Shown: one piece after another, positions 1 through 6,165 of the stretch
Position numbering within the stretch: the first letter of the stretch is position 1
Layout of the letters: each line of letters starts with the position of its first letter
Assembly: GCA_035628055.1 (NCBI GenBank)
Contig: DASPKO010000067.1
Coordinates: 1 to 12,511 of the forward strand
Direction of reading: 5' to 3'
DNA length: 12,511 nucleotides
Origin: DASPKO01 sp035628055
GTDB taxonomy: Bacteria > Planctomycetota > Phycisphaerae > Phycisphaerales > UBA1924
The notes under the pieces: model-generated
Seen by the model: the letters and a program-made list of their open reading frames with translations, nothing else
The model's database searches: none
Told to the model about the DNA's origin: nothing
Translations under genes and position numbers: made by a program

Positions 1-426
1 GAGCCCTACGCCAACACCGACTGGACGGTGAGCACCAGCGGCGGGGCCGTGACCTGGTCGAGCCCGCAGACCTTCGCGCAGAACCCCAACTCCAACGCGC
101 TGCGCTGGGGCACGATGTACAACTTCTGGTTCGTGGCCGACGCGGGACCTGGCACCGCCCAGGCGACCCTCGGGCTCTTCAAGCCGCACACACCATCCTC
201 GGTCGCGTTCGACGTCTCGGCCCCCGTCATCCCGGAGTGCCCGGCGGACTTCAACCAGGACGGGCTGGTGAGCACGTCGGACATCAGCTCGTTCCTGTCG
301 GTCTGGTTCGCCGACGTGGCCAACGGGACGACCGATGCCGACTTCGACGGCTCGGGCGCCACGAGCACCGCGGACATCTCCGCGTTCCTGTCGGCCTGGT
401 TCGCGGCCGTGGGCGGGGGCTGCTAG
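1..426 (+). CDS. Secreted protein, 3' end, with C-terminal GC-type dockerin domain (partial)
   Basis: The reading frame is already open at base 1 and ends at TAG 424-426, so only the last 141 residues are visible. The first ~75 residues are a Ser/Thr/Asn-rich, beta-type stretch including NALRWGTMYNFWF, which I recall as common near the C-terminus of planctomycete secreted proteins. After ECPADF come two calcium-loop-like repeats, DFNQDGLVSTSD followed by ISSFLSVW, and DFDGSGATSTAD followed by ISAFLSAWF. The protein then ends in GGGC. A Cys-Pro lead-in, paired DxNxDG loops and a terminal Gly-Cys match the GC-type dockerin domain of Planctomycetota, thought to be a sorting or anchoring signal rather than a cellulosomal dockerin. 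The catalytic or binding part lies upstream of the window and its function cannot be told. A terminator follows the gene. Confidence is high for the domain and none can be given for the protein's role. Confidence 0.85.
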   Translation, partial: EPYANTDWTVSTSGGAVTWSSPQTFAQNPNSNALRWGTMYNFWFVADAGPGTAQATLGLFKPHTPSSVAFDVSAPVIPECPADFNQDGLVSTSDISSFLSVWFADVANGTTDADFDGSGATSTADISAFLSAWFAAVGGGC

Positions 427-468
427 GGCAACGGCCGCACGGCCTGCTGGTAGCCCGGGCTCTTAGTG

Positions 469-489
469 GCCCGGCACTCCGTGCCGGGC
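469..489. repeat. REP-like perfect palindrome between convergent genes
   Basis: Arms GCCCGGCAC (469-477) and GTGCCGGGC (481-489) are perfect 9-bp complements around the 3-nt loop TCC. It lies 43 bp after the dockerin gene's stop and 31 bp before the real terminator, and has no T-run on either strand. It looks like an intergenic repetitive palindrome (REP type). It could instead be a transcript-end stabilising hairpin. Only one full copy is seen in this window. Confidence 0.5.
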
Positions 490-519
490 GGATCCCGCCG
501 TCACTTGAAGCATTCGACC

Positions 520-556
520 GCGGCCCCTCCCAGACCGGGAGGGGCCGCTTTTGATT
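520..556 (+). terminator. Intrinsic terminator for the dockerin gene
   Basis: A perfect 12-bp GC-rich stem, GCGGCCCCTCCC (520-531) with GGGAGGGGCCGC (537-548), closes a 5-nt loop and is followed at once by TTTT and then GATT on the + strand. On the minus strand there is no T-run after the hairpin, so it serves the + strand gene ending at 426. The leftward gene ending at 572 would not be stopped by it in the classical way. Confidence 0.85.
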
Positions 557-571
557 GGGTGACCGGCGGGC

Positions 572-883
572 TCAGGTCCCCGGGCGTGTGAGCGACCCTC
601 CGCCGCCCCCGCGTCCTGGGGCCGCGGAGTCACCGCACTCCGGGCACGCTTCCGTCGATGGAATCCCCTCGCGGTCGTAACCGCAGTTCCCGCAGCGCCC
701 GTTTCTCGCCCGTAGCGCCGCGCGTGCCCGGCGCCAACGTCGCGGGATTCCCGACACGCCCAGCACGAGTCCGCCCGCGACGAGGATCGCCCCGACGTTG
801 TGGACATAGCCCGCGCCCAGTCGCCGCTCGGAGTGCCACCCGGCACGACCAGCGGGTCCGGCAACGAACGGCTGCCGCGTCAT
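572..883 (-). CDS. Zinc-ribbon membrane protein, 3' part of a frameshifted gene
   Basis: From ATG 883 this encodes 103 residues. Residues ~27-46 (VHNVGAILVAGGLVLGVSGI) form a membrane segment, followed by an Arg-rich stretch and then a zinc ribbon with C64-x2-C67-GYD and C80-PE-C83-G. This helix plus CxxCGYD...CPECG tail is typical of short planctomycete membrane proteins of unknown role, with the ribbon expected in the cytoplasm. The ATG is probably not the true start: the same frame reads back through LAETDFFDRAITI with very high GC at third codon positions, into the region of the upstream piece (880-1314). The two pieces overlap as ATGA at 880-883. I think this is the C-terminal half of one ~247-residue protein broken by a one-base shift near 936-940. 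Function unknown. Confidence 0.7.
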   Translation of the reverse strand: MTRQPFVAGPAGRAGWHSERRLGAGYVHNVGAILVAGGLVLGVSGIPRRWRRARAALRARNGRCGNCGYDREGIPSTEACPECGDSAAPGRGGGGGSLTRPGT

Positions 884-1314
884 GATGGTGATGGCGCGGT
901 CGAAGAAGTCGGTCTCCGCGAGCGCCGGCCCGAGACCCCCGGCAACGACGCAGCCTCGGCGGTGGTCAGGCTCCCGGCATCAAGAAGCCTCACACTCTTG
1001 AATTCCCGTGTCAGCCCCCAGAGCCCGGTGCGCCGCCTGATGTCATCAAAGACCGTGACCCACCCCGCGGAGGTCCAGTGCGCCGGTACCTCGGTGTTGC
1101 GGAGCACGGCCCGAAGGCCAGAGGGCGTGCGATAGAAGTCAAGGGGCAGCGGGCGGCCGTGCATGGGGCCGCGCGGCACGGGCCTGACACTCAGGGCGGA
1201 CCTCGCCACGGGATTGTTCGGGAGCGAGAACCAGTCAAATAGCAGTAGCAGGCCCAGCCCGAGGACCACCAATGGGTGGGAGAGCAGGCGCCGGATGGAT
1301 TCAAGCCGCGGCAT
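880..1314 (-). CDS. Zinc-ribbon membrane protein, 5' part of a frameshifted gene
   Basis: ATG at 1314 begins MPRLESIRRLLSH, followed by a strongly hydrophobic segment (about residues 14-29, PLVVLGLGLLLLFDWF) that should be a signal anchor or first transmembrane helix. A ~95-residue probably extracytoplasmic part follows, including the stretch VTVFDDIRRRTGLWGL. The frame stops at 880-882, but its last ~17 codons (Ser/Arg/Pro-rich) have poor GC at the third position, while the neighbouring frame over the same bases has excellent GC3 and runs into the zinc-ribbon piece (572-883). Adding one G to the G5 run (C5 at 936-940 on +) joins them as a protein with helix, outside domain, helix and zinc ribbon. 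The start lies 59 bp after the cupin gene's stop on the same strand, so it may share that transcript. No function can be assigned. Confidence 0.65.
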   Translation of the reverse strand: MPRLESIRRLLSHPLVVLGLGLLLLFDWFSLPNNPVARSALSVRPVPRGPMHGRPLPLDFYRTPSGLRAVLRNTEVPAHWTSAGWVTVFDDIRRRTGLWGLTREFKSVRLLDAGSLTTAEAASLPGVSGRRSRRPTSSTAPSPS

Positions 1315-1373
1315 GCACGATGTCTCGTTCCGTCGCCCGGCCGTCCGGACCGGCTTGTTCGGTCCCCGGCGCC

Positions 1374-1784
1374 TCAGGTGGCCCCGCGTGCCGGTGCCAC
1401 CTTGGTTGCCGAGGCCGCCTCCGGCGCCGGGCAGGCGTCCACCCCTGTCCTTTCGCTCGGTGGGCTGAAGAGGTCCAGGATCGTCGTGGCCTCGAGGGCC
1501 ACGCAGGAGTGGGGCAGGTTCGCCGGGAGCACCAGCACCTCGCCCGCGCCTACCACGAGCTCGCGGTGCTCGGGCGTGCCGGGAGTCCCGAGCCCGAAGC
1601 GACACTTCCCATGAAGCACGATCACGATCTGCTCGTTCTCGTGGCAGTGCGAGGCGAGCGTGAAGCCGGGCTCGAGCTCGACGCGCGCGACCATCATTCG
1701 CTCGGCGGTCACCCGCCGACGCGTGATCAGTGGCATGGGACGGTCGGCGGGGAGACTGGACCAGGAGAGGTGCTGGTGAAACAT
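1374..1784 (-). CDS. Small single-domain cupin protein
   Basis: A 136-residue protein with both cupin motifs. Motif 1 is at residues 40-59: G40, H46-C-H48, E51, Q52 and G59, in the familiar HxHxxEQxxxVLxG form. Motif 2, around residues 81-92, reads GEVLVLPANLPH, ending in His 92. The His residues would hold a metal such as Fe, Mn or Zn in the barrel. The usual motif-1 glutamate is Gln here, as in many small cupins. The C-terminal ~25 residues are Ala/Pro-rich and probably floppy. The ATG at 1784 lies 17 bp after the thiC stop on the same strand, so the two are probably one transcript under the TPP riboswitch. The substrate is unknown: such cupins range from dioxygenases and isomerases to simple binding proteins. 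No link to thiamine chemistry is shown beyond position. Confidence 0.85.
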   Translation of the reverse strand: MFHQHLSWSSLPADRPMPLITRRRVTAERMMVARVELEPGFTLASHCHENEQIVIVLHGKCRFGLGTPGTPEHRELVVGAGEVLVLPANLPHSCVALEATTILDLFSPPSERTGVDACPAPEAASATKVAPARGAT

Positions 1785-1801
1785 GGTCGAACCCGCGTCT
1801 A

Positions 1802-3868
1802 TCAGATCACCCGGTCGTCCTTCCCGATCCCCAGCGCCGGGCGCACGTCCACCTGCACCACCACCACGCCGGCCGCGCGCTGCCGCCGCCGGGCTTCCTC
1901 CGCGTCGGGCACGTAGTCGGAGTGGCAGGAGAGCTTGGGGGAAGAAGAGGGTGCCGAGGTGTCGGGGTGCCGAGGTGCCGATGTATCGGGGTGACGAACT
2001 GTCGCACCAGGGAGTGCCGCCTTGGTGGCCTTGCTGGCGAGCTTGTGGATCTCCTCGGGAGAGAGCACGCCGCGCTTGGCCAGGATCTCCTGCTGCTCCG
2101 GAGTCAGGGCATCGCTCCGGCGCGGGGCGCCCGGGGTCTGGCCGTCGCGCCCGCCCAGGCGCTCGAAGCCCTCAGCCTTGCCGCTGGCGAACTCCTGGAT
2201 CTCCTTGCTGATGCGCACGCTGCACCAGTCGTGCCCGCACATGGCGCAGAAGTCGGTATCGGCGTCGAGGTCCTCGTCGTGGAGGGCCCGGGCCGTGTCG
2301 GGGTCGAAGGAGAGCTCGAAGTGCTTCTCCCAGTTGAGCGCGGCCCGGGCCTTGGTCAGCTCGTCGTCGCGGGTGCGCGCCCCGGGGATGCCCAGGGCGA
2401 CGTCGGCCGCGTGGGCGGCGATCTTGTACGCCACGCACCCCTGCTTCACGTCGTCCTTCTTGGGCAGGCCCAGGTGCTCCTTGGGGGTGACGTAGCAGAG
2501 CATGCTGGCGCCGTGGTAGGCCGCCGCGGTGGCCCCGATGCAACTGGTGATGTGGTCGTACCCGGGGAACATGTCGGTGACGAGAGGGCCGAGGACGTAG
2601 AAGGGGGCGCCGTGGCAGAGGCGGCGCTGCACCTTCATGTTCCACTCGATCTGGTCGAAGGGGACGTGCCCGGGGCCCTCGACCATCACCTGCACGCCGT
2701 GGCGCCAGGCGCGCTCGGTGAGCTCGCCGAGGGTCTCGAGCTCGGCGAGCTGGGCGAGGTCGGAGGCGTCGGCGAGGCCCCCGGGGCGCAGCCCGTCGCC
2801 GATGGAGAAGGTGACGTCGTGGGCGCGCAGGAGGCGGCAGATGTCGTCCCAGTGGTCGTACATGGGGTTCTCGCGGTTGTGGACGAGCATCCACTTGGCC
2901 AGGAGCGACCCGCCGCGCGAGACGATGCCGATGAGCCGGCGCTTGACGTGCTTGAGATGGGCGCGGCGCACGCCGGCGTGGATGGTCATGTAGTCCACGC
3001 CCTGGCGGGCCTGGCGCTCGATCTCGGCGAGGATGACCTCCGGGGTGAGGTCCTCGAGGCGGCGCCCGATGATCATCGAGTAGATGGGGACGGTGCCGAT
3101 GGGCACGGTGGCGTCGCGGATGATCGCCTCGCGGGTGGCGGCCAGGTCGCCCCCGGTGGAGAGGTCCATCACGGTGTCGGCGCCCCAGCGCTGGGCCCAG
3201 CGGAGCTTCTCCACTTCCTCCGCGGTCGAGGAGGAGACCGGGCTGGCTCCCATGTTGGCGTTGATCTTGGTGAGGCTGGCGCGCCCGATCGCCATGGCGT
3301 CGAGCCGGTACCCCAGGTGCACGGGGTTGGCGGGGATGACCATGCGGCCGGCGGCGACCTCGTCGCGTACGGCCTCGGGCCCGCGCCCGCCGCTGAGGTG
3401 GTCGAAGTGGGGCTCGCGCTGGGCGACGCGGCGCATCTCCGGGGTGATGAGGCCGAGGCGGGCGTGTTCGAGCTGGGTGAGGGGGCGGAATCCGCGGGGG
3501 AAGGTGACGCGGAGCGCCTGCCCGCGCACGGTCGTGAAGGTGGCGTGAGAGGTGTCAAGGTGCCGGGATGCCGCGGGGTCGAGAGGTCGGGGTGCCGACA
3601 GGTCGGCGGCGGGCGTGCCGGGGAGGAGCTCCACCGTCCAGCCGTCGGGGAGGAAGTCCCAGGCGGTCTGGGCGCTCGGGGCGGGCATGCCCGGGGTGTC
3701 GGGGCTGGAGAAGGCGAGCGGGCCGCCGAGGTCGGGGGCGTGCGCGAACGAGCCGGGGGTAGTGGCCTGCTGGCCCGGTGCGCTGGGGTCGGCGGCGCCG
3801 CGGAGCGGCGGGGCCAGGAGCCGCGGCGCGAGCGGGGCCGGGGACTGAGCGCGCAAGAGCGTGGTCAT
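1802..3868 (-). CDS. thiC: Phosphomethylpyrimidine synthase ThiC
   Basis: A 688-residue radical-SAM enzyme converting 5-aminoimidazole ribotide to the HMP-phosphate pyrimidine of thiamine. Family signatures are seen in order: ITPEMRRVAQRE, GRMVIPANPVHLGY, KINANMGASP, MDLSTGG, PIGTVPIYSM, DYMTIHAGV, SRGGSLLAKWM, GDGLRPG, MVEGPGHVP, GPLVTDMFPGYDHITS, LCYVTPKEHLGLPKKDDVK, KIAAHAADVALG, and the C-terminal [4Fe-4S] motif C541-x2-C544-x4-C549. The catalytic core is complete. The N-terminal ~120 residues are Ala/Pro-rich before the usual ThiC lead-in, and about 139 residues follow the cluster motif, longer than in E. coli-type ThiC as I recall. Both extensions contain degenerate octamer-repeat DNA (residues ~89-107 and 625-640). 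The start ATG 3868 follows a TPP riboswitch whose 3' helix includes the Shine-Dalgarno GGAGGG. Confidence 0.97.
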   Translation of the reverse strand: MTTLLRAQSPAPLAPRLLAPPLRGAADPSAPGQQATTPGSFAHAPDLGGPLAFSSPDTPGMPAPSAQTAWDFLPDGWTVELLPGTPAADLSAPRPLDPAASRHLDTSHATFTTVRGQALRVTFPRGFRPLTQLEHARLGLITPEMRRVAQREPHFDHLSGGRGPEAVRDEVAAGRMVIPANPVHLGYRLDAMAIGRASLTKINANMGASPVSSSTAEEVEKLRWAQRWGADTVMDLSTGGDLAATREAIIRDATVPIGTVPIYSMIIGRRLEDLTPEVILAEIERQARQGVDYMTIHAGVRRAHLKHVKRRLIGIVSRGGSLLAKWMLVHNRENPMYDHWDDICRLLRAHDVTFSIGDGLRPGGLADASDLAQLAELETLGELTERAWRHGVQVMVEGPGHVPFDQIEWNMKVQRRLCHGAPFYVLGPLVTDMFPGYDHITSCIGATAAAYHGASMLCYVTPKEHLGLPKKDDVKQGCVAYKIAAHAADVALGIPGARTRDDELTKARAALNWEKHFELSFDPDTARALHDEDLDADTDFCAMCGHDWCSVRISKEIQEFASGKAEGFERLGGRDGQTPGAPRRSDALTPEQQEILAKRGVLSPEEIHKLASKATKAALPGATVRHPDTSAPRHPDTSAPSSSPKLSCHSDYVPDAEEARRRQRAAGVVVVQVDVRPALGIGKDDRVI
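1949..1996 (-). repeat. Octamer tandem array inside the thiC 3' part
   Basis: Six tandem 8-bp units fill this stretch exactly. On the thiC strand they follow the loose consensus GRCACCYC when read in one phase. Because 8 is not a multiple of 3, the protein repeats every 24 nt as RHPDTSAP twice (residues 625-640). The units are CGTCACCC, CGATACAT, CGGCACCT, CGGCACCC, CGACACCT and CGGCACCC. The array sits in the non-catalytic C-terminal tail of ThiC and stays in frame. Confidence 0.75.
3549..3604 (-). repeat. Degenerate octamer array inside the thiC 5' part
   Basis: Seven 8-bp units on the thiC strand: GACCTGTC, GGCACCCC, GACCTCTC, GACCCCGC, GGCATCCC, GGCACCTT and GACACCTC. They share the GRCACCYC consensus of the array at 1949-1996, about 1.55 kb away in the same gene. 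It encodes ThiC residues ~89-107, containing DLSAPRPLDPAASRHLDTSH, in the N-terminal linker before the conserved core. It is more degenerate than the 3' array. Confidence 0.6.
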
Positions 3869-3873
3869 GGATC

Positions 3874-3966
3874 GCTTCCCTCCGCCGGTGCGAACCGGAT
3901 CAGGTTCAACGGGTGCGTCTCAGCGGCCTTGAGCCCACGGCGGGCGGCCGCGCCCCGAGCGAAAGC
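3874..3966 (-). promoter_or_regulatory. TPP (THI-box) riboswitch upstream of thiC
   Basis: Read on the minus strand, this has the hallmark THI-box blocks in order: GCTCGGGGCGC, then CTGAGACGCACCC, then TTGAACCTGATCCGG, then CACCGGCGGAGGGAAGC. Outer helix P1 pairs GCTTTC (3961-3966) with GGAAGC (3874-3879) over 6 bp with one G-U. A P3 stem pairs GCGGCC with GGCCGC and carries an inner GCCC/GGGC hairpin. A P5-type stem is CCGG/CCGG. The conserved CTGAGA and TGAACCTGATC bases bind the pyrimidine and pyrophosphate parts of TPP. The 3' end GGAGGGAAGC contains the thiC Shine-Dalgarno and stops 5 nt before the ATG, so ligand binding should close the ribosome site. No terminator T-run lies between the aptamer and the ATG, which favours translational control. 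Confidence 0.95.
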
Positions 3967-4298
3967 GGGGCATGGTACGGAGGCCGGCGAGTCGGACCAC
4001 GGGTGGTCGCGACGGACTGGCGCCCCCGCGGAACCGTCCGCGGAGCGCGGTGTAGTACCCAGCCATCGCCCGGGCGGTATCTCGGTCGCCGTCCGCCGGT
4101 CCAGCACGCTCGGGTCCAGCAGAGGGGAGCGTGCCGGCCGCGGCGGCGGCGCGGGGGGTGTTCATGCCGCTCGAGCCCGGCCGGCAGAGAGGTGAAACGA
4201 GAGAACGACCACGGATGATGGCGTGCGCGGCAGACTTGGTCCCTGTCCCGGCCTTCTCCCTATGGCCGGGGAGGGGCTCGGACAGGAATCTGGGGGAG
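3967..4298. other. Divergent intergenic region between thiC and the nucleotidyltransferase gene
   Basis: About 330 bp without a convincing gene. It must hold the promoters for the leftward thiC transcript and the rightward nucleotidyltransferase unit, but I see no strong -35/-10 pair for thiC. On the + strand TTGGTC near 4235 with CTATGG about 18 bp further on is at best a weak promoter match. The + frame of the nucleotidyltransferase is open back to ATG 4131, but the residues there look non-coding. Confidence 0.5.
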
Positions 4299-5303
4299 AT
4301 GGCCGCGAATCCGGAAAAGAAGGTCGGCGGCGCTGCGCGCGGACGCGGGGGGGCTCGCCCCGGGGGGGCCGCGCGGGGCGCCGCGACGGGCGGGCCCCAG
4401 CGGGCTGCGGCGAACGGGGCGACACCCGAGCCGGGGCCGGGGAAGAACGGCCCTCTCGGCGCGCCCCCCGGCGCGACGCCGGGGGTTGGCGGGGGGGCGG
4501 GCCGCGGCGCCGTGAGCGCCGCCAAGGGCGCGGCGCCTCGGGGCGGCCGTCCGACCGGCCCTCCGGTCGGTCCCGGGGGAGAGGACCCCGAGGTCTTCTA
4601 CGCGGACGTGCTGCGCTTCCTGGCCGGGCTGGAGGTGCCGTTCATGGTGGGCGGGACCTACGCGGTCAACGCCTACATCGGGTCGCACCGTCCGACGAAG
4701 GACATGGATGTGTTCGTGCGCGCGGGAGACTATCCGCGGATCATCAACGCCGCCGCCGACGCGAACTTCGAGACGCTCGTCGAGGACGAGCGCTGGATCG
4801 CCAAGGTGCTGCGCGGTCCCTTCTACTGCGACGTGATCTTCGCCTCGGCGAACATGATCTCGCCGGTCACGGACGAGTGGTTCCGGGAGAGCAGCCGGGC
4901 CGAGGTGCTGGGGGTGACGGTGAACCTTCTCCCGCCCACCGAGCTGGTGTGGAGCAAGTCGTTCATCGCGGACCGGTACAAGTTCGATGGCAACGACGTG
5001 GCCCACGTGATGCTTGTGAAGCACGACGCGATTGACTGGGAGCGGCTGCTGCGGCACATGGACCAGCACTGGGAAGTGCTGCTCATGCACATCATCCGCT
5101 TCCGCTACATCTATCCCTCCGAGCGCGAGCGCATCCCGCGGTGGCTGCTGGACCTGCTGCTGGGGCGGCTCAACGACCACATGAACCTGCCGACGCCGCA
5201 GAAGAAGGCCTGCCGGGGGCGCATCTTCTCGCGGGAGGACTTTCAGATCGACGTGGCGGAGTGGGGCTTCGCGGACCTGGGCGGGGACGACAAGTTCTCA
5301 TGA
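4299..5303 (+). CDS. Nucleotidyltransferase-fold protein with low-complexity N-terminal tail
   Basis: From ATG 4299 this is 334 residues. The core has the polymerase-beta-type nucleotidyltransferase signature: G118-G119 in FMVGGTYAVNAY, the paired acids D135 and D137 in KDMDVFV, and a third acid D178 in YCDVIFA. All metal ligands therefore appear present. The arrangement resembles small uncharacterised or AbiEii-like nucleotidyltransferases, but I recognise no named family and the substrate (nucleotide, protein or RNA) is unknown. The first ~95 residues are Ala/Gly/Pro/Arg-rich and probably disordered. ATG 4299 was chosen for AGGAA at 4284-4288, 10 nt upstream. The frame is open back to 4131, and GTG 4512 would remove most of the tail. 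The last helices (RIPRWLLDLLLGRLNDH) are followed by a short acidic end. Its stop overlaps the start of the next gene as ATGA, so the two products are probably made together. Confidence 0.8.
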   Translation: MAANPEKKVGGAARGRGGARPGGAARGAATGGPQRAAANGATPEPGPGKNGPLGAPPGATPGVGGGAGRGAVSAAKGAAPRGGRPTGPPVGPGGEDPEVFYADVLRFLAGLEVPFMVGGTYAVNAYIGSHRPTKDMDVFVRAGDYPRIINAAADANFETLVEDERWIAKVLRGPFYCDVIFASANMISPVTDEWFRESSRAEVLGVTVNLLPPTELVWSKSFIADRYKFDGNDVAHVMLVKHDAIDWERLLRHMDQHWEVLLMHIIRFRYIYPSERERIPRWLLDLLLGRLNDHMNLPTPQKKACRGRIFSREDFQIDVAEWGFADLGGDDKFS

Positions 5304-6031
5304 GTCTCGCGGGCGGGCAGCGGGTGCGGGTGGCGGCGGTGGGCGACCTGCACGCGCACGCGGGCCCGCCGGGCGCGTTCCGCGGCCTCATGGATGAGAT
5401 GTCGGCGCGGGCCGACGTGGCCGTGCTCTGCGGCGACCTGACCAACACCGGCACGGTGGCCGAGGCCGAGGCCCTTGCGGCCGACCTGGCGGCCCTGCGG
5501 ATCCCCGCGGTGGCGGTGCTGGGGAACCACGATCACCACTCGGACAAGGGCGCCGAGGTGGACGCGATCCTGCGCCGCGCGAACGTGCTCATGCTCGGGG
5601 ATGAGACGTTCCAGCTCGGCGGGGTGGGTTTCGCCGGCGTCAAGGGGTTCGGCGGGGGGTTCGGGACCCACATGCTGGGCGCGTTCGGGGAGGAGATGAC
5701 CAAGCTATTCGTGAAGGAGGCGGTCAACGAGGCGCTGCGCCTCGAGAACGCGCTGCACGCCCTGGGCCCGGTGGGGCGCTCGGTGGTGGTGATGCACTAC
5801 TCGCCCATCGCCGAGACGGTGGTGGGCGAGCCGCCGGAGATCTTCCCGTTCATGGGGTGCGCCCGCCTGGCGGAGACGGTCGACCGCTTCGAGGTCGCCG
5901 CGGTCTTTCACGGGCACGCGCACCACGGGACCGTGGAGGGGCGCACCGGCAAGGGCGTGCCGGTGTACAACTGCTGCCTCGAGCTCCTGCGCCGGCGGAT
6001 CGGGGCCGGGTTCATCGTCGTCGAGGTGTAA
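5300..6031 (+). CDS. Calcineurin-like metallophosphoesterase
   Basis: A 243-residue cytoplasmic protein with no signal peptide. All metallophosphoesterase motifs are in order: D16-x-H18 in GDLHAH, G-D46 in LCGDLTN, G-N76-H77-D78 in VLGNHDHH, H166 in VVVMHYSP, and G-H-A-H at G205-H208 in FHGHAHHG. These ligate a two-metal centre that cuts phosphomono- or diesters. A Gly/Phe-rich stretch, VKGFGGGFGTHM, lies between motifs 3 and 4. The length is close to the minimal catalytic fold, so no extra domains are present. The ATG at 5300 overlaps the nucleotidyltransferase TGA (5301-5303), implying translational coupling. An obvious guess is that one enzyme adds a nucleotide group and this one removes it or processes the product; that is inference only. 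No terminator with a T-run is seen after it on the + strand. Confidence 0.9.
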   Translation: MSLAGGQRVRVAAVGDLHAHAGPPGAFRGLMDEMSARADVAVLCGDLTNTGTVAEAEALAADLAALRIPAVAVLGNHDHHSDKGAEVDAILRRANVLMLGDETFQLGGVGFAGVKGFGGGFGTHMLGAFGEEMTKLFVKEAVNEALRLENALHALGPVGRSVVVMHYSPIAETVVGEPPEIFPFMGCARLAETVDRFEVAAVFHGHAHHGTVEGRTGKGVPVYNCCLELLRRRIGAGFIVVEV

Positions 6032-6073
6032 GGGGGGCGGGCCGGCGTGGCCCGGACCTCGGGAGGCGGGCGG

Positions 6074-6124
6074 GAAAAATAGCGGGCCGGCGCCGGCGCT
6101 TCACAACCCGCGCCGGGCCGGCCC
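6074..6124 (-). terminator. Intrinsic terminator for the PEP-CTERM gene
   Basis: A long GC-rich inverted repeat has arms 6084-6099 and 6110-6124 (about 15 bp with one unpaired base) around the loop 6100-6109. Read on the minus strand it is followed by CGCTA and a run of T (6075-6079 are A on +). It begins 42 bp after the TAA of the leftward gene, so it terminates that gene. On the + strand the hairpin is followed by a CA-rich sequence, not T, so it is not a classical terminator for the metallophosphoesterase. Confidence 0.8.
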
Positions 6125-6165
6125 ACCACACACACTCTCTCCCTCCGGCGGGGCGAGCAGACCGG

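Noticed and set aside
1949..1996. Possible CRISPR-like or regulatory repeat array.
   Set aside because: Units are 8 bp, contiguous and without spacers, and lie inside thiC in frame, so this is a simple tandem repeat.
1730..4195. An 821-codon open frame on the plus strand.
   Set aside because: It lies opposite thiC and the riboswitch. The product is a Gly/Val/Ala/His-rich string with no motif, while thiC on the other strand is unmistakable.
6038..6052. Short hairpin GGGCC/GGCCC just after the metallophosphoesterase, considered as its terminator.
   Set aside because: The stem is 5 bp with no T-run on the + strand, so there is no support for intrinsic termination.
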